Source: Megaustenia siamemsis
Lineage: Eukaryota > Mollusca > Gastropoda > Stylommatophora > Ariophantidae
Assembly: GCA_032433765.1 (NCBI GenBank)
Contig: JAVIAB010000124.1
Coordinates: 97,549,202 to 97,613,201 of the forward strand
Reading direction: 5' to 3'
Length of the DNA stretch: 64,000 nucleotides
In this document: one piece after another, positions 1 through 11,821 of the stretch
Layout of the letters: every line of letters starts with the position of its first letter
Numbering within the stretch: position 1 is the first letter of the stretch
Notes under the pieces: generated by a model
What the model was told of the DNA's origin: nothing
The model's database searches: none
Seen by the model: only the letters and a program-made list of their open reading frames with translations
Translations under genes and position numbers: made by a program

Positions 1-1985
1 ATCCATCCATCCATCCATCCATCCATCCATCCATCCACCCACTCGTCCTTCAATCTATCCATCCATCCACCCACTCGTCCATCCATCCACCCACCCATCC
101 ATCCACCCATCCATCCATCCATTCACACACTCATCCATCCATCCCCCCATCCACTCACCTGCTCATCCATCCACCCACTCGTCCATCCATCCACCCACCC
201 ATCCATCCATCCATTTACACACTCATCCATCCATCCACCCATCCATTCACCTACTCATCCACCCACTCATCTATTCTCTCATCCACCCACTCATCTATTC
301 TCTCATACACCCACTCATCTATTCTCTCATCCACCCACTCATCTATTCTCTCATCCTCCACCCACCCACTCATCCATCCATTCATCCATCCATCCATTCA
401 TCCATCCATCCATTCATCCATCCACAATCCATCCATTCAGCTACTCATCCATCCACCCATTCATCGATCCATCCAGCCACCCACCCACTCGTCCATCCAT
501 CCATCCATTCACACACTCATCCATCCATCCAACCATCCATTCACCTACTCATCCATCCATTCATCCACCCACTCACCCATCCATCCATCCACCCACTTGT
601 CCATCCATCCATCCATTCACACACTCATCCATCCACCCATCCATTCACCTACACATCCATCCACCCACTCGTCCATCCATCCACCCACCCATCCACCCAT
701 CCATCCATCCATTCACACACTCATCCATCCATCCCCCCATCGACTCACCTGCTCATCCATCCACCCACTCGTCCATCCATCCACCCACCCATCCATCCAT
801 CCATTCACACACTCATTTATCCATCCCCCCATCCATTCACCTACTCATCCACCCACTCATCTATTTTCTCATCCACCCACTCATCTATTCTCTCATCCAC
901 CCACTCATCTATTCTCTCATCCACCCACTCATCTATTCTCTCATCCACCACCCACCCACTCATCCATCCATTCATCCATCCATCCATTCATCCATCCTTC
1001 CATCCATCCATTCATCCATCCATTCATCCATCCACAATCCATCCATTCAGCTACTCATCCATCCACCCATTCATCGATCCATCCAGCCACCCACCCACTC
1101 GTCCATCTATCCATCCATTCACACACTCATCCATCCATCCACCCATCCATTCACCTACACATCCATCCATTCATCCACCCACTCACCCATCCATCCATCC
1201 ACCCACTTGTCCATCCATCCATCCATCCATCCACACACTCATCCATCCACCCATCCATTTACCTACACATCCACCCATTCACCCACCCATCCATCCACCC
1301 ATCCATTCACCTACTCATCCATTCATTCATCCACCCATCCATCCATCCATCCACCCATCCATTCACCTACTCATCCATTTATTCAACCACCCATCCATCG
1401 ATCCATCCAGCCACCCACCCACTCGTCCATCTATCCATCCATTCACACACTCATCCATCCACCCATCCATTCACCTACACATCCATCCATTCACCCACCC
1501 TTCCATCCATCCATCCACCCATCCATTCACCTACTCATCCATACATTGATCCACCCATCCATCCATCCATCCACCCATCCATTCACCTACTCATCCATCC
1601 ATTCATCCACCCACTCGCATCCACCCACTCGTCCATCCATCCATCCATTCACACACTCATCCATCCATCCACCCATCCATTCACCTACGCATCCATCCAT
1701 TCACCCATCCACCCATACATCCATTCATCCAATCCTCCATCCATCCACCCACTCGTCCATCAATCCATCCATCCACCCACCCATCCATCCATCCATCCAG
1801 CCACCTACCCACAAATCCATCCATCCACCCACTCTACCATCCATCCACCCACTCGCCCATGCATCCACCCGTCCATCCATCCACCCACTCGCCCATCCAT
1901 CCATCCACCCATCCATCCATCCATCCACCCACTCGTCCATCCATCCATCCATCCATCCACCCGTCCATCCATCCATCCACAAATA
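1..1985. repeat. ATCC/CCAT tetranucleotide satellite
   Basis: The stretch is almost wholly (CATC/CACC)n. Conceptual translations are Ser/Thr-Ile-His-Pro repeats in several overlapping frames, which is the signature of a satellite and not of a gene. There is a longer order too: the block around 438-497 recurs near 1048-1107, about 610 bp apart, including runs of ATCTATTCTCTC. The array starts before the window. Confidence 0.95.
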
Positions 1986-2999
1986 CTCATCCATCATCTG
2001 TTTTGCTTGCTTTCGTCTTGTGTGCTTCCCCAGCCACACATACGATAACAACATATGGGAATGTTGGGTTCACCACATCATCATCAGGTCGCATATCCTT
2101 TGCTGAACGATGCACTCATCACGGCTCGTCTGAAAGAATCTCTTTCTCCAGCCAAATATCCCACTTCTTCTGTTGTTAAGTTCAAGATTTTCGTGATGTC
2201 TTGAAACCACCTTCTTCTTGGTCTGTCCCTGGTGCATTACCCAGGAACCAAGCCCACCAACCACGTTGTAAATCCATAAAGCACATCCATTTATACCCAT
2301 TTGATATTCATTTTCAGGACTGACGTTTATTAAGGGGTGGTCGTCTGTCGATGTTAGAAAGATAAAAAATATCGCATCATTTTTAATTAGATTGACCAAA
2401 GACTTCTGACATGAGATGCCATTAAACGTCACATTCTACACCAGAAATGACGTAGTTTGTCAAGTTTAATAGACACAAATAAAAGGTTACAAAAACTAGG
2501 ACCAAAAGAATCGAAGATGGTTATCACGAAGGACGTTGATGTATTTGTTTAGCTTCTTGTAATTTGGACAAAGTGAAAATGGTGTATGTTTTGCATTGCA
2601 AGCATACGAGAACGTGACAGGTTCGTTATTAGATTTTGCCAATAACCTGACAGAGACAATGTGGTGTACATGATTTATTTCCAGTACTGCAAGGTCGGGT
2701 GAAATAAGCTTTAGGTTATCGATTGGCCAAGCATGTCATAGACACATCTTCGTGCCTTGTTTTTCAAGAGGAAATGAGGGGTAATTTAGAGGTAATTTAG
2801 CTAGTACATGATGGAGCTTCGAATTTAGAGGTAAGTATGTTTGCGTAGAAAAGCTTGACAATTATAAGGTATGTAATGTAAGCGACGGAAAGCCAAAAAA
2901 AAAAAAAAAAAGACAGCCTTAATAACAAAAAAAAGCCATCACCGTAATGCATAATACAGACAAGTGGAACAATATTAAAAAGGGTAAATTAACTTATAT
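1986..2999. other. no gene recognised
   Basis: Unique-looking AT-rich sequence after the satellite. I see no coding pattern, structural RNA or clear repeat. Short A runs lie near 2896-2911. Confidence 0.5.
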
Positions 3000-3580
3000 A
3001 TCTGGGAACAATATTAACCTCGCCAGATGGTAGATGTACAACAGAGATGAGATGTAGAATGGCTCAGGCAAAAGCAGCTTTTAAAAAAATGAGGAAGATA
3101 CTCATTTGCAAATGGAGTCCATTTTTGACACTAGAAACAAGAAAAAGAGTTCTTAAATGTTATGTAGAGCCAGTCTTAACATATCGATGTGAATCACGGG
3201 TAATTGAGCAGTAGACAAGAAAATCACTGAAAGCTATAGAAATGTGGTTTTACAGAAGAATGTTGAGAATACCATGGACAGCTAAGAAGAGTAATGAAGA
3301 TGTTCTGAAAGAGGCCAATGCAAAAAGAGAGTCAATATCCAATATTAGAAACTTAACAATCATCATTATTTGGCCATGTAATGAGAAGGGAACAGGTGGA
3401 ATATATTGTGACAACTGGGAAAATTGTGGAACAAAGAGACAGGAAGGAAAGAGAAAAGATACCAGACAGCTTAAGAGAATGGCCTGGCAGAAGGTCAACA
3501 ACAGAAATGATAAATAACTGTCGAAATCGAAAGTTGTTGAGAGACATGATCACCTACGCCAGCAGGTTTAGTACTTGATG
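3000..3580 (+). pseudogene. LINE (non-LTR) reverse transcriptase C-terminal fragment, decayed
   Basis: The plus strand reads as the conserved tail of a LINE reverse transcriptase: an EMRCRMAQAKAAF-like stretch, then ETRKRVLKCYVEPVLTY, then EMWFYRRMLRIPWTAK followed by NEDVLKEAN. These match the C-terminal RT/connector pattern of RTE/CR1/Jockey-like elements (family knowledge). Stops and frame changes interrupt it, for example a stop near 3210. The open part at 3242-3517 starts inside the domain. Neither the 5' end nor the endonuclease domain is present, so this is a dead 5'-truncated copy. The exact clade is not resolved. Confidence 0.75.
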
Positions 3581-3599
3581 AATGCAAGTGAGCTGGCAT

Positions 3600-4255
<656 letters not shown>

Positions 4256-4780
4256 GAGAACTGACGGCGAGTTTAATAGTAGACCAGGTGGTAACTGCGC
4301 TTGTTATGTAGTTGCATTTGCTTGCCGTACCGCCAATAAGTGCTGCCTGCACCCACCCACCTTTTACTTAATGAAGATTAAATGACTCTGTGTTCTGGTT
4401 TGCAACAGGCGTCAGTATTTACCATCTCGGAACACAATTTCAATGTATGAAAGCCATTTTTTTTTGTTAGTATCCAGTTTGCGTTCCCTCTTCGAACAAC
4501 TAATAACTTGAGAAGACTAGTCAAATCTATTCCCATGACAATACATGGGAGATGGGGTTGAGTCTTAATTTATTTTTTGTTTCGCTGATTTTTCTGCAAG
4601 TAGTCTACTATGAGATACTACTACATTCAGCTCATTTACTGCGTTTCTCTTTTTTAAATTTGAAAACAAAGTTAATGAAAATATAGAAACAAGCCAAAGC
4701 TGTCATTGCTAAGTCAGAGACGACGGCATAGAGGAAACATTAATGGACCCAAGAAGTTAAACTGCACTTGGGTTGAGAGT
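4256..4780. other. no gene recognised
   Basis: Ordinary AT-rich intergenic sequence between the GA tract and its inverted CT counterpart. Nothing recognisable. Confidence 0.5.
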
Positions 4781-4807
4781 GATCTCTCTATCTCTCTCTC
4801 TTTCTCT

Positions 4808-4841
<34 letters not shown>

Positions 4842-4915
4842 TCATCTCGTTCTTCCTCTGCTTACGCCGAATTAGAAGTTTCTAATTTTTCATGTAAAAC
4901 AGAAACTATGACCTT
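4781..4915 (-). repeat. CT microsatellite plus inverted copy of the 3700-3770 unique segment
   Basis: A (CT)n tract is followed by sequence whose reverse complement resembles the spacer at 3700-3770 and 4064-4130. Shared parts include GAAAAATTAGAAACTTC and ATTCGGCG. The GA-linked unit therefore exists in both orientations within 1.2 kb. Confidence 0.7.
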
Positions 4916-5289
4916 GAAGGAATTAAAACCTGGATCAACCAGTTTGTTCTATCTCTCCTATCCTATCTCTCTCACTCTCTTTCTCACTCTCTTTCCTCTG
5001 ACTTCGTCAATGATAAATCACTTCTAGTTCTGCAAATTAAATAATGATCTCGCTGTTGTAACTGAAAACGTGGCTCTTGCCAGTGAACCAAACCTGATCG
5101 AGATCACATTCTACATTTTCGTAGTGTGCGTGGGGACTAACTAATCTGACAAAGTCAATAGAGATCAAAGAAGGAAAGCAATCCTTTGCACACAAATTCC
5201 CTGCTGGCACACATTGTGTTGGGTTAGCAGAGCGAGATATCGCAGAATACTGGAAACTACAAGACTGCGCGTCACGGTGCTTTGTTCTT
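4916..5289. other. no gene recognised
   Basis: Intergenic sequence with a few CTCTCT clusters near 4950-5000. No coding or RNA signal seen. Confidence 0.5.
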
Positions 5290-6145
5290 TTGAGGGAGGT
5301 TCATGGAGAGAAATAATCATCTGCTAACGGAGATTATGAGGAGAAATAATCATCGGGCTAGCGGAGATGATGGAGAGAAATAGCCGTCGAGGTAACGGAG
5401 ACGATGAAAAGAAATGGTCGTCGAGGTAACGGAAATGATAAAAATAAATGATCGTTGAAGTAACGAAAACGATGGAGAGAAATAGCTGTCGAAATAACGA
5501 ATATGTTGAAGAGAAATGGTCGTCGAGGTAACGAAGATGATGAAAAGAAATGGTCGTCGAGGTAACGAAGATGATGAAAAGAAATGGTCGTCGAGGTAAC
5601 GAAGATGATGAAAAGAAATGGTCGTCGAGGTAACGAAGATGATGAAAAGAAATGGTCGTCGAGGTAACGAAGATGATGAAAAGAAATGGTCGTCGAGGTA
5701 ACGAAGATGATGAAAAGAAATGGTCGTCGAGGTAACGAAGATGATGAAAAGAAATGGTCTTCGAGGTAACGAAGATGATGAAAAGAAATGGTCGTCGAGG
5801 TAACGAAGATGATGAAAAGAAATGGTCGTCGAGGTAACGAAGATGATGAAAAGAAATGGTCGTCGAGGTAACGAAGATGATGAAAAGAAATGGTCGTCGA
5901 GGTAACGGAGACGATGAAAAGTAATGGTCGTTGAGGTAACGAAGATGATGAAAAGAAATGGTCGTCGAGATAGCGGAATGGATAAAGAGAAATGGTCGTC
6001 GTGGTAGCTTGAAATGATGAAGAGAAATGGTCGTCGAGGTAACGGAAATTATGAAGAGAAATGGTCGTCGAGGTAACGGAAATTATGAAGAGAAATGGTC
6101 GTCGAGGTAACGGAAATGATGAAGAGAAATGGTCACTTGGAGATG
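5290..6145 (+). repeat. 34-bp minisatellite
   Basis: Tandem unit of 34 bp containing AATGGTCGTCGAGGTAACG followed by GATGATGAAAAG. It is nearly perfect from about 5520 to 5910, with diverged copies on both sides (ATAATCATCGG and ATAGCCGTCGAG variants at the left, AAATTATGAAGAG variants at the right). The edges are more diverged than the core, as expected of an array homogenised by unequal exchange. Confidence 0.93.
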
Positions 6146-6950
6146 ATAGAAAAAAAACGCGTCTCTACAGAAGAAGTTTGAAAACACCGTGGGCAGCTAA
6201 AATTAACATGAATACGCTTTGACAGAAACCAGTGCACACACAAAAAAGCACATTAAAGAAATGGACACAACTCTAAACTAAGAACCCCCTCCCCTCCTCC
6301 CCTTTCCGCCAACTTAAAACAAACTTACGGTTTAACAATCTGGAAATAAATAAAAAGTAGAATCGATAAGGAACTAAATTGTCTGGAATATTGCAAGATA
6401 CGATTCCTCTAAACCCGTTAGATTGGCACATGATGATGTTATAAAACGTCGCAAAAATGAAATAATAATATTTTGTAAAGGATGATTGTTGTTAGATAAA
6501 AAATGTAACACTTACCCATCTACAGAGATACATATATCCATAAATACTCAATAAAAACAGTAAGGTATATCCACTCGCCGTGTACACAGCTTGACTTGTG
6601 AATGTAGTTCAGTGCGTGTACACGTAGACCCTGTATAACACGAGGATTCGATGTTGCGACAGCCCTTCCAGGATATTAGATATCATCTTGAGATCTGTCC
6701 TTCTTCTTAAAGAGCCGCCCTTATGCCAAGTTAACTGCCACTTCTCCTTAACGGTTTGCTACAACGGGTCTCAAAAATTATGTTCTTTCTTTTAGCCTAG
6801 TTTTATATTGATATTTTTTATTACTGAGTTGATTTTCTAAGTCTTATTTTGTTGTTTATTTTGATGATTTTAATTTGTCAGTTACATTATGAGTCTTTAA
6901 TTTCATGATCTGCATCCCAACGTTGTGCTACCAATGCCAGACCTGGACCC
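6146..6950. other. mostly featureless; short LINE-like scrap at 6155-6225
   Basis: A short plus-strand piece near 6160-6225 resembles the YRRxLxxPWxAK part of the LINE fragment at 3000-3580. The rest is AT-rich with no coding pattern. Confidence 0.4.
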
Positions 6951-6954
6951 TAGA

Positions 6955-7330
6955 TTCAAGAACAATAAGAAAAATAACCTCTACAGAGATGAAATGTAGA
7001 CGAATGACAGGAAACAGTCTGAAGATAAGATCAGAAATGAAGAACTGAGAAAAAAGCTAGGAATAGCCCCCGCCACAGAATATATAAGGAAACACTAGCT
7101 AAAATGGTTTGGCCTCGTGACAAGGCAGCATGAACAAAACACAACACAAAGAGCCTTCAACAAATGTTTTGAGAACACCAGACCCAAGGGTCGACCACGA
7201 AAAAGATGGGTCGATGGAATATTAGAAGCACTAGGAAACATACTAACAGAAGAGTCGAACAGAAGAGCAAAAGACCGCAAATTATATCTCCCCTCGACGC
7301 TAAAAGACAGATGAGGAAGGAAAGAAGAAG
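6955..7330 (+). pseudogene. LINE 3' fragment (RT C-terminus, GRPRKRW motif)
   Basis: Plus-strand reading gives IRNEELRKKLGI, then LKWFGLVTRQ, then PKGRPRKRWVDGI, the usual order at the very C-terminus of RTE/CR1-like LINE polyproteins. Stops within the reading show it is dead. A related copy lies inverted at 33590-34025, so this is a dispersed family. Confidence 0.75.
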
Positions 7331-7435
7331 AGGAAGAAGAATTTCATGTTTACTCTCCTTTAGAGTTGTTAGTTTTGATTTTTGCATTTGATCTGTGGTG
7401 TTTGTTTCTCATACGTGTCTCTTCAAGGGCCAAAA

Positions 7436-7547
7436 GTGTGCTAAAGAGTTGTAGATGCGCTATGTTGCAGCTTATAGCAAGTTGTGATATGTGTGCTAAA
7501 GAGTTGTAGATGCGCTATGTTGCAGCTTATAGCAAGTTGTGATATGT
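7436..7547 (+). repeat. two tandem copies of a 55-bp unit
   Basis: GTGTGCTAAAGAGTTGTAG...GTTGTGATAT occurs twice in direct succession with no visible difference. Confidence 0.85.
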
Positions 7548-7581
7548 GTGACTTAAGGTCCAGCACGTCTGTCTTTATAAT

Positions 7582-7616
7582 AATTTTTTTTTTTTTGGGG
7601 GGGGGGGGGGGGGGAA
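7582..7616 (+). repeat. poly-T followed by poly-G tract
   Basis: About eleven T then about eighteen G. A G run this long could form a quadruplex and is a common site of sequencing-length error. Confidence 0.85.
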
Positions 7617-7641
7617 GGTCCTCACTCAAATTTTACTCGCT

Positions 7642-8870
7642 TGGTTAGACTGGATAGACTGTTTGCACAACCACCTCTGAGACGAAGGTTAGACTGGATA
7701 GACTGTTTGCACAACCACCTCTGAGACGAAGGTTAGACTGGATAGACTGTTTGCACAACCACCTCTGAGACGAAGGTTAGACTGGATAGACTGTTTGCAC
7801 AACCGCCTCGGAGACGAAGGTTAGACTGGATAGACTGTTTGCACAACCACCTCTGAGACGAAGGTTAGACTGGATAGACTGTTTGCACAACCACCTCGGA
7901 GACGAAGGTTAGACTGGATAGACTGTTTGCACAACCACCTCGGAGACGAAGGTTAGACTGGATAGTCTGTTTGCACCGTCACCTCTGAGACGAAGGTTAG
8001 ACTGGATAGTCTGTTTGCACCGTCACCTCTGAGACGAAGGTTAGACTGGATAGTCTGTTTGCACAACCACCTCTGAGACGAAGGTTAGACTGGATAGACT
8101 GTTTGCACAGCCACCTCTGAGACGAAGGTTAGACTGGATAGACTGTTTGCACAACCACCTCTGAGACGAAGGTTAGACTGGATAGTCTGTTTGCACAGTC
8201 ACCTCTGAGACGAAGGTTAGACTGGATAGACTGTTTGCACAACCACCTCTGAGACGAAGGTTAGACTGGATAGACTGTTTGCACAACCGCCTCGGAGACG
8301 AAGGTTAGACTGGATAGACTGTTTGCACAACCACCTCTGAGACGAATGTTAGACTGGATAGACTGTTTGCACAACCACCTCGGAGACGAAGGTTAGACTG
8401 GATAGTCTGTTTGCACCGTCACCTCTGAGACGAAGGTTAGACTGGATAGTCTGTTTGCACCGTCACCTCTGAGACGAAGGTTAGACTGGATAGTCTGTTT
8501 GCACAACCACCTCTGAGACGAAGGTTAGACTGGATAGACTGTTTGCACAGCCACCTCTGAGACGAAGGTTAGACTGGATAGACTGTTTGCACAACCACCT
8601 CTGAGACGAAGGTTAGACTGGATAGTCTGTTTGCACAGTCACCTCTGAGACGAAGGTTAGACTGGATAGTCTGTTTGCACAGCCACCTCTGAGACGAAGG
8701 TTAGACTGGATAGTCTGTTTGCACAGCCACCTCTGAGACGAAGGTTAGACTTGATAGTCTGTTTGCACAGCCACCTCTGAGACGAAGGTTAGACTGGATA
8801 GTCATGTTTGCACAGCCACCTCTGAGACGGTGGTTAAACTGGATAGTCCTGTTTGCACAGTAACCTCCCT
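7642..8870 (+). repeat. 44-bp minisatellite with 440-bp higher-order period
   Basis: About 28 copies of a 44-bp unit beginning GGTTAGACTGGATAGACTG and ending CTGAGACGAA. Variants (TTGCACCGTC, ACCGCCTCGG, ACAGCCACC) recur in order: the TTGCACCGTC variants at 7971 and 8411 are exactly 440 bp, ten units, apart. Copies at the right edge (8790-8870) are the most diverged. Confidence 0.95.
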
Positions 8871-9413
8871 GAAAGGGAGCAAGTCCTACGTCGGCTGCTG
8901 TGCTCTAATTCTGAACAAAGTAGCCAGCTACTTTCAACTCAAGTTTTATTTGCCATTGTAAGCCCTTAAACAACGTCTAATTTCTTTTATTCATCTTCTT
9001 TTCTTTCTATTTTTACCACTTTGGGTATCGAAGGAGATACAAAGTTATGGTTCTTGCCCTGCTTAAACGTCATAAGTACTGGGGTGTTTTGGGGGAAACC
9101 CCTTCAACGGGCAGTCTCAGAGATATCGGTGGCGACGGACAAACTTTCCTCTCTGACTTGATGCGTTTGACTATGTTTGACTACGGTGACGTAGAGTGGG
9201 GATAGATCGCATATTTTTTCGTGCTGAATTAACGGAGAACTGCCATTGCCTTGTTACTGACTGCTGACGTCAGAATTTGCGAAGAAAGACTTATCAAGTG
9301 TCATTCAGCCCCATACTGGTCCCTAGAACACAATATAACTAGTTTGATCAAAGCAGCTATGATTCATAGCGGAAAGTTAAATCCAAACACCGACAAAAAA
9401 AAATATCTCGGCG
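8871..9413. other. no gene recognised
   Basis: Unique intergenic sequence. The open frame at 9251-9460 runs into the following satellite and is not credible. Confidence 0.5.
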
Positions 9414-9850
9414 AATGTAAGAACCAATCATTGGTGAATATAAGAACCAATCATTGGTGAATATTAAAACCAATCATTGGTGAATATAAGAACCAATCAT
9501 TGGTGAATATAAGAACCAATGACTGGTGAATATAAGAACCAATCATTAGTGAATATAAGAACAAATCATTAGTGAATATAAGAACCAATGATTGGTGAAT
9601 ATAAGAACCAATCATTAGTGAATATAAGAACCAATCATTAGTGAATATAAGAACCAATCATTGGTGAATTATAAGAACCAATCATTGGTGAATATAAGAA
9701 CCAATCATCGGTGAATATAAGAACCAATCATTGGTGAATATAAGAACCAATCATTAGTGAATATAAGAACCAATCATTGGTGAATATAAGAACCAATCAT
9801 TGGTGAATATAAGAACCAATCATTGGTGAATATAAGAACAAATCGTCGGC
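9414..9850 (+). repeat. 23-bp minisatellite carrying CCAATCATTGG
   Basis: About 19 copies of a 23-bp unit AATATAAGAACCAATCATTGGTG (quoted in parts: AATATAAGAA, CCAATCATTGG, TG). Each unit contains the inverted pair CCAAT-C-ATTGG. Single-base variants (ATTAGTG, AATGACTGG, ATCATCGG) are scattered. It lies about 770 bp left of the Polinton. Confidence 0.95.
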
Positions 9851-10612
9851 GAACGCAGGAAACAGCAGCACAACATGTAGCTAACATATTATCTCGTTTT
9901 GATTTATATTTTACTTTTGTTATCTTTTTATTTTAAATAAATACCACATATCTCACTTGGACTTCACTTTCTTTTTGAGGAGACACGATTAGTTCAGCCT
10001 CAAATTATGTAATCTTGGTTATTTAGACCGCAAGTGAAGTTTAAAAATATAATCTTTTAAATTTATTACTTCATTTTCTACCTCTGTTTCAGCTGTCAAC
10101 ATTCGCTATAAATGTGCGCCGTCATGGATCATGAATGTAACGGCACTCTTGAAGTCTATATCTGCATAATTTAAATTTGCTTACAACCTTTGCATAGGTG
10201 AGCCAAACTTTCGTTATGCTAATTGTTTCCAAGAAAGCGGAGTGTAGTGTCATTCTCAATGCGACCACATGTTTTGACCCTTTGACTCTATGGTCTTGAG
10301 TACAGAAAGGGAAACGCCCTAAAACCAACTAGCTGACGTTTTCAACTTGACAAGTAAGAGAGGTTGTGGGAATGGCATCAGTCGCCTATAGCGAGCGTAG
10401 ATGAAAATGCCACGTTAGATGCAGATTTTCCAGGTTTCCCTTTCAGCTATCAGGCCTGTCTAAAGTAGGCCATGGACTCTCCTATACAGATTCTGAAACG
10501 ATCGACACCACAACGGTCTAGGGGCTGCTACACAGCCTTTGTTGTATGGCGCATATGTGGGCTTTCTATTTCTGCTTCACGTGGACCTGCTTCTTCTGAC
10601 TTGGCGTTTGAA
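9851..10612. other. no gene recognised
   Basis: Left flank of the large element. No coding or RNA signal that I can support. Confidence 0.5.
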
Positions 10613-10617
10613 GGGTC
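10613..10617. repeat. target-site duplication GGGTC, left copy
   Basis: GGGTC directly precedes the AGTAGT start of the left terminal inverted repeat. The same five bases directly follow ACTACT at the right end (28742-28746). Polintons usually duplicate 6 bp; here the sixth base does not match. Confidence 0.75.
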
Positions 10618-10781
10618 AGTAGTATATCCGGTATGAAAATGATACCACCCCCCTGAGCTCACCATCCCTGAAGCAAATTAAAACCCCCAGCCCCCTCGAG
10701 TTTGGGGGTGTCCCTCAAATCTACCTTTTTTAGGTCGTTTTGATATCGGACGGTGTCCAGAAACCCTACCGGGACCCCTTA
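10618..10781 (+). repeat. Polinton left terminal inverted repeat
   Basis: About 164 bp matching the reverse complement of 28579-28741, from AGTAGT through CCGGTATGAAAATGATACC to ACCGGGACCC. There are scattered mismatches and small indels. In protein-primed replication the termini carry the origin (family knowledge). The minus-strand open frame at 10678-10869 is an accident of this GC-rich repeat. Confidence 0.92.
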
Positions 10782-10938
10782 ACGCCCGGCTGGACCACGG
10801 GCGCGTATCTTTTGTCACACGCCCGGCCGAATAAGCCCCCCCAGAGCTACCCCGCTGGCGCCCTCTCATGGCTACCTCAGGCCCCCGCCACCCCCTGAGC
10901 GTCGCGAGCCGAACCAGAGTGGACGCAGAGAATGAAAA

Positions 10939-10972
10939 TTTTCAATTAGAGGAGTATGCAGCATAGGATATA
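10939..10972 (+). promoter_or_regulatory. shared upstream motif, gene 1
   Basis: TTTTCAATTAGAGG, then GTATGCAGCATA, then GATATA, ending about 28 bp before the first ATG. The same string in the same order precedes the next gene (11757-11791), and a weaker version precedes the two right-end genes. Conservation in intergenic DNA at a fixed distance from start codons suggests a promoter. Confidence 0.6.
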
Positions 10973-10999
10973 CGGACTTCACTGGTATCTCTAAGCATC

Positions 11000-11746
11000 A
11001 TGACTGATTTATCGTTGGTTTACTTTGGGGCGGGGTGGGATATGCAACCGCTATCTAAGAAGGACTATAGACCCTTCAAGCATTTCATCTTCATCGATGC
11101 CTTGCCAAATTTAAACCACTACCAACCAAATCAAGCTGGGTACGCCTATGCCAAAGACCGCCAGAGCTTTGTTTCTAAGATCATAGAAAATGCTCTGCAA
11201 AAGGGATTTACACTCTGTAAAGACGAGGGGGATCATTTGCGTTTCCAGGGTCCGAGTGGGAGATACCTTGATTACTATATAAACACAACGGTCCAGGACT
11301 CTCTCGCAGACCCAGCTATCTCTCTGATTATTCGTGACGCCAAGTGGCTTCACGTAGAGGGTTTCTGGCCCTTGGAGTTTGGACTTGACATAGAGCGCGA
11401 CATGCCAAACCTATTCAGAAATCTGGAGATTCTCAGAGAGAGTACCTCAACGAGGACGAAGCGAGCCCATAACCATTGTAGGTGGCTGTGGATAGGTGAA
11501 TCTACTCTTTGCGGTAAAGAATCAATGTTCGAACACTGTAAGCAGCACCGGGCACAACTACGAAGGGGAGCTGTTTTACCGAAGCCCTGCCGCAAGTGTG
11601 GGATTGGGACGCAGTCTGCGGTCCAGCTTTGTGTGGGGTGTGGGCAGAGAGATGTGACTCTGGCGTGTATCACCATCGAAAGACGGGCTCGCAGCCAGTT
11701 TAAAAGAGTACTAAAAGAACTGAAAAACATCCCCGGCGTTCCATAA
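11000..11746 (+). CDS. zinc-ribbon protein, left-end (248 aa), function unknown
   Basis: I do not recognise a named family for the N-terminal half (residues 1-150). The C-terminal part holds two metal-binding-like groups: C160...C171-G...C180-x2-H183, a pattern common in large-DNA-virus small proteins, and a ribbon with C197-x2-C200-G and C211-x2-C214-G, followed by a basic tail. The same pair of motifs is found in the small genes at the other end of the element (28156-28433), so the family has been duplicated to both termini. The ATG at 11000 follows the shared upstream motif. It may bind nucleic acid, as inferred from zinc fingers plus basic tail. Position next to the terminus and before PolB is compatible with an early or regulatory role. 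Confidence 0.8.
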   Translation: MTDLSLVYFGAGWDMQPLSKKDYRPFKHFIFIDALPNLNHYQPNQAGYAYAKDRQSFVSKIIENALQKGFTLCKDEGDHLRFQGPSGRYLDYYINTTVQDSLADPAISLIIRDAKWLHVEGFWPLEFGLDIERDMPNLFRNLEILRESTSTRTKRAHNHCRWLWIGESTLCGKESMFEHCKQHRAQLRRGAVLPKPCRKCGIGTQSAVQLCVGCGQRDVTLACITIERRARSQFKRVLKELKNIPGVP

Positions 11747-11756
11747 GAAAAAAAAA

Positions 11757-11791
11757 TTTTTCAATTAGAGGGATATGCTGCATAGCGTATA
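11757..11791 (+). promoter_or_regulatory. shared upstream motif, gene 2
   Basis: TTTTTCAATTAGAGG, then ATATGCTGCATA, then GTATA, 31-65 bp before the ATG at 11822. Nearly identical to the motif at 10939-10972. ATTAGAG lies 58 bp from the start codon here and 55 bp in gene 1. Confidence 0.6.
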
Positions 11792-11821
11792 CTGGTGGGC
11801 CATTGTCTATAGACATACAAC

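Noticed and set aside
597..2106. Long open frames with Ser-Ile-His-Pro repeats
   Set aside because: Several overlapping frames and the opposite strand are equally open because the DNA is a tetranucleotide satellite.
9451..9657. Minus-strand open frame with FTNDWFLYS-type repeats
   Set aside because: Translation of the 23-bp minisatellite. 23 is not a multiple of three, so repeats pass through frames by chance.
10678..10869. Arg/Gly-rich open frame in the Polinton left end
   Set aside because: Lies in the GC-rich terminal repeat; no homology pattern.
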